Origin: an uncultured delta proteobacterium
GTDB taxonomy: Bacteria; Myxococcota_A; Polyangia; Polyangiales; Polyangiaceae
DNA: 6,338 nt
Assembly: GCA_903893335.1 (NCBI GenBank)
Contig: CAITLX010000048.1
Location: forward strand, 1-6,338
Reading direction: 5' to 3'
Positions 6,190 to 6,338 of the stretch are shown one piece after another; positions within the stretch are counted from its first letter, which is position 1; every line of letters begins with the position of its first letter. The notes below the pieces were generated by a model. The model saw only the letters and a program-made list of their open reading frames with translations, searched no databases and was not told the origin of the DNA. The translations under genes were made by a program, and so were the position numbers.

Positions 6190-6207
6190 GGTGACACGCG
6201 TGTCACC
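6190..6207. terminator. 18-bp perfect palindrome between convergent genes
   Basis: GGTGACACGCGTGTCACC is self-complementary over all 18 bp. It lies between the ends of the VWA gene and the minus-strand kinase-like gene, so a bidirectional transcription end is the most natural role. However, it has no loop and no flanking T-run, and could instead be a protein-binding site with TGACA/TGTCA half-sites. Confidence 0.45.
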
Positions 6208-6223
6208 CGCGGCCTGCGCGGGT
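6205..6223. terminator. 7-bp stem hairpin after the kinase-like gene
   Basis: ACCCGCG (6205-6211) pairs with CGCGGGT (6217-6223) around a 5-nt loop. On the minus strand it begins 6 nt after the stop codon of the kinase-like gene, a usual terminator position. It shares 6205-6207 with the 18-bp palindrome, so the two structures compete. Confidence 0.45.
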
Positions 6224-6228
6224 CGCGG

Positions 6229-6338
6229 TCAGACGCCGAGCGCCGCGAGCAGGGCCTCGACGGCCTCGTCGGCGTGCCCCTCGCGCACGATCACCTCGGG
6301 GTGTTCGGGGGGCTCGTAGACCGCGCCGAGGCCGGGCA
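6229..6338 (-). CDS. C-terminal end of a probable adenylylsulfate (APS) kinase
   Basis: Only the last 35 complete codons lie in the window, followed by a TGA at 6231-6229; the start is beyond the right edge. The fragment begins PGLGAVYEPPEHPEV and ends in a helix EAVEALLAALGV. The G-x-x-x-x-Y-E-x-P-x-x-P-E pattern followed by a beta strand and a closing helix is the usual C-terminus of CysC-type APS kinases, which phosphorylate adenylylsulfate to PAPS with ATP during sulfate activation. E. coli CysC has a comparable GIDSVYEAPES segment by recall. It could be a stand-alone enzyme or the C-terminal domain of a sulfurylase-kinase fusion; the catalytic P-loop is outside the window. It is convergent with the VWA gene. 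Confidence 0.6.
   Translation of the reverse strand, partial: PGLGAVYEPPEHPEVIVREGHADEAVEALLAALGV

Overview
The window is very GC-rich chromosomal DNA with a strong G/C bias at third codon positions. It carries two secreted lipoproteins of kinds common in Myxococcota, a VWA lipoprotein with an Asp/Gly/Ser-rich linker and a lipobox alpha/beta hydrolase, plus a long TPR protein. Together these suggest a myxobacterium-like organism, perhaps Polyangiales or Sandaracinaceae-like. This is inferred from gene style; there is no rRNA or other phylogenetic marker. No mobile element, CRISPR array, tRNA or rRNA is visible.

Layout. Positions 1-1304 on the minus strand hold the N-terminal 434 residues of a TPR-repeat protein that runs off the left edge. 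A 90-bp divergent promoter region separates it from a plus-strand lipoprotein with an alpha/beta-hydrolase (lipase/esterase-like) domain (1395-3446). After a 285-bp spacer come two cytoplasmic genes with strong ribosome binding sites: a two-CBS-domain protein (3732-4256) and an Hsp20/alpha-crystallin small heat-shock protein (4388-4858). A 155-bp spacer containing a 22-bp RNA-type hairpin follows. Next is a von Willebrand factor A lipoprotein (5014-6111), whose stop codon lies inside a tandem array of short hairpin repeats (6090-6185). The right edge is convergent: an 18-bp perfect palindrome and a second hairpin separate the VWA gene from the last 35 codons of a minus-strand gene that looks like adenylylsulfate kinase (6229-6338).

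Functionally the window looks like ordinary core/accessory chromosome rather than a defence or mobile island. Two products are predicted to be anchored in the cell envelope (hydrolase and VWA adhesion/scaffold-type protein). Two form a plausible cytoplasmic stress pair (nucleotide-sensing CBS protein and small chaperone). I see no gene cluster that makes a clearly new system. The most interesting signals are non-coding. Both lipoprotein genes lack a Shine-Dalgarno sequence and have a -10-like hexamer exactly 6 nt upstream of the ATG, which suggests leaderless transcripts, while the two stress genes have strong Shine-Dalgarno sites. The other signals are the hairpin after hsp20, whose pairing works only in plus-strand RNA, and the four-unit hairpin repeat over the VWA stop codon.
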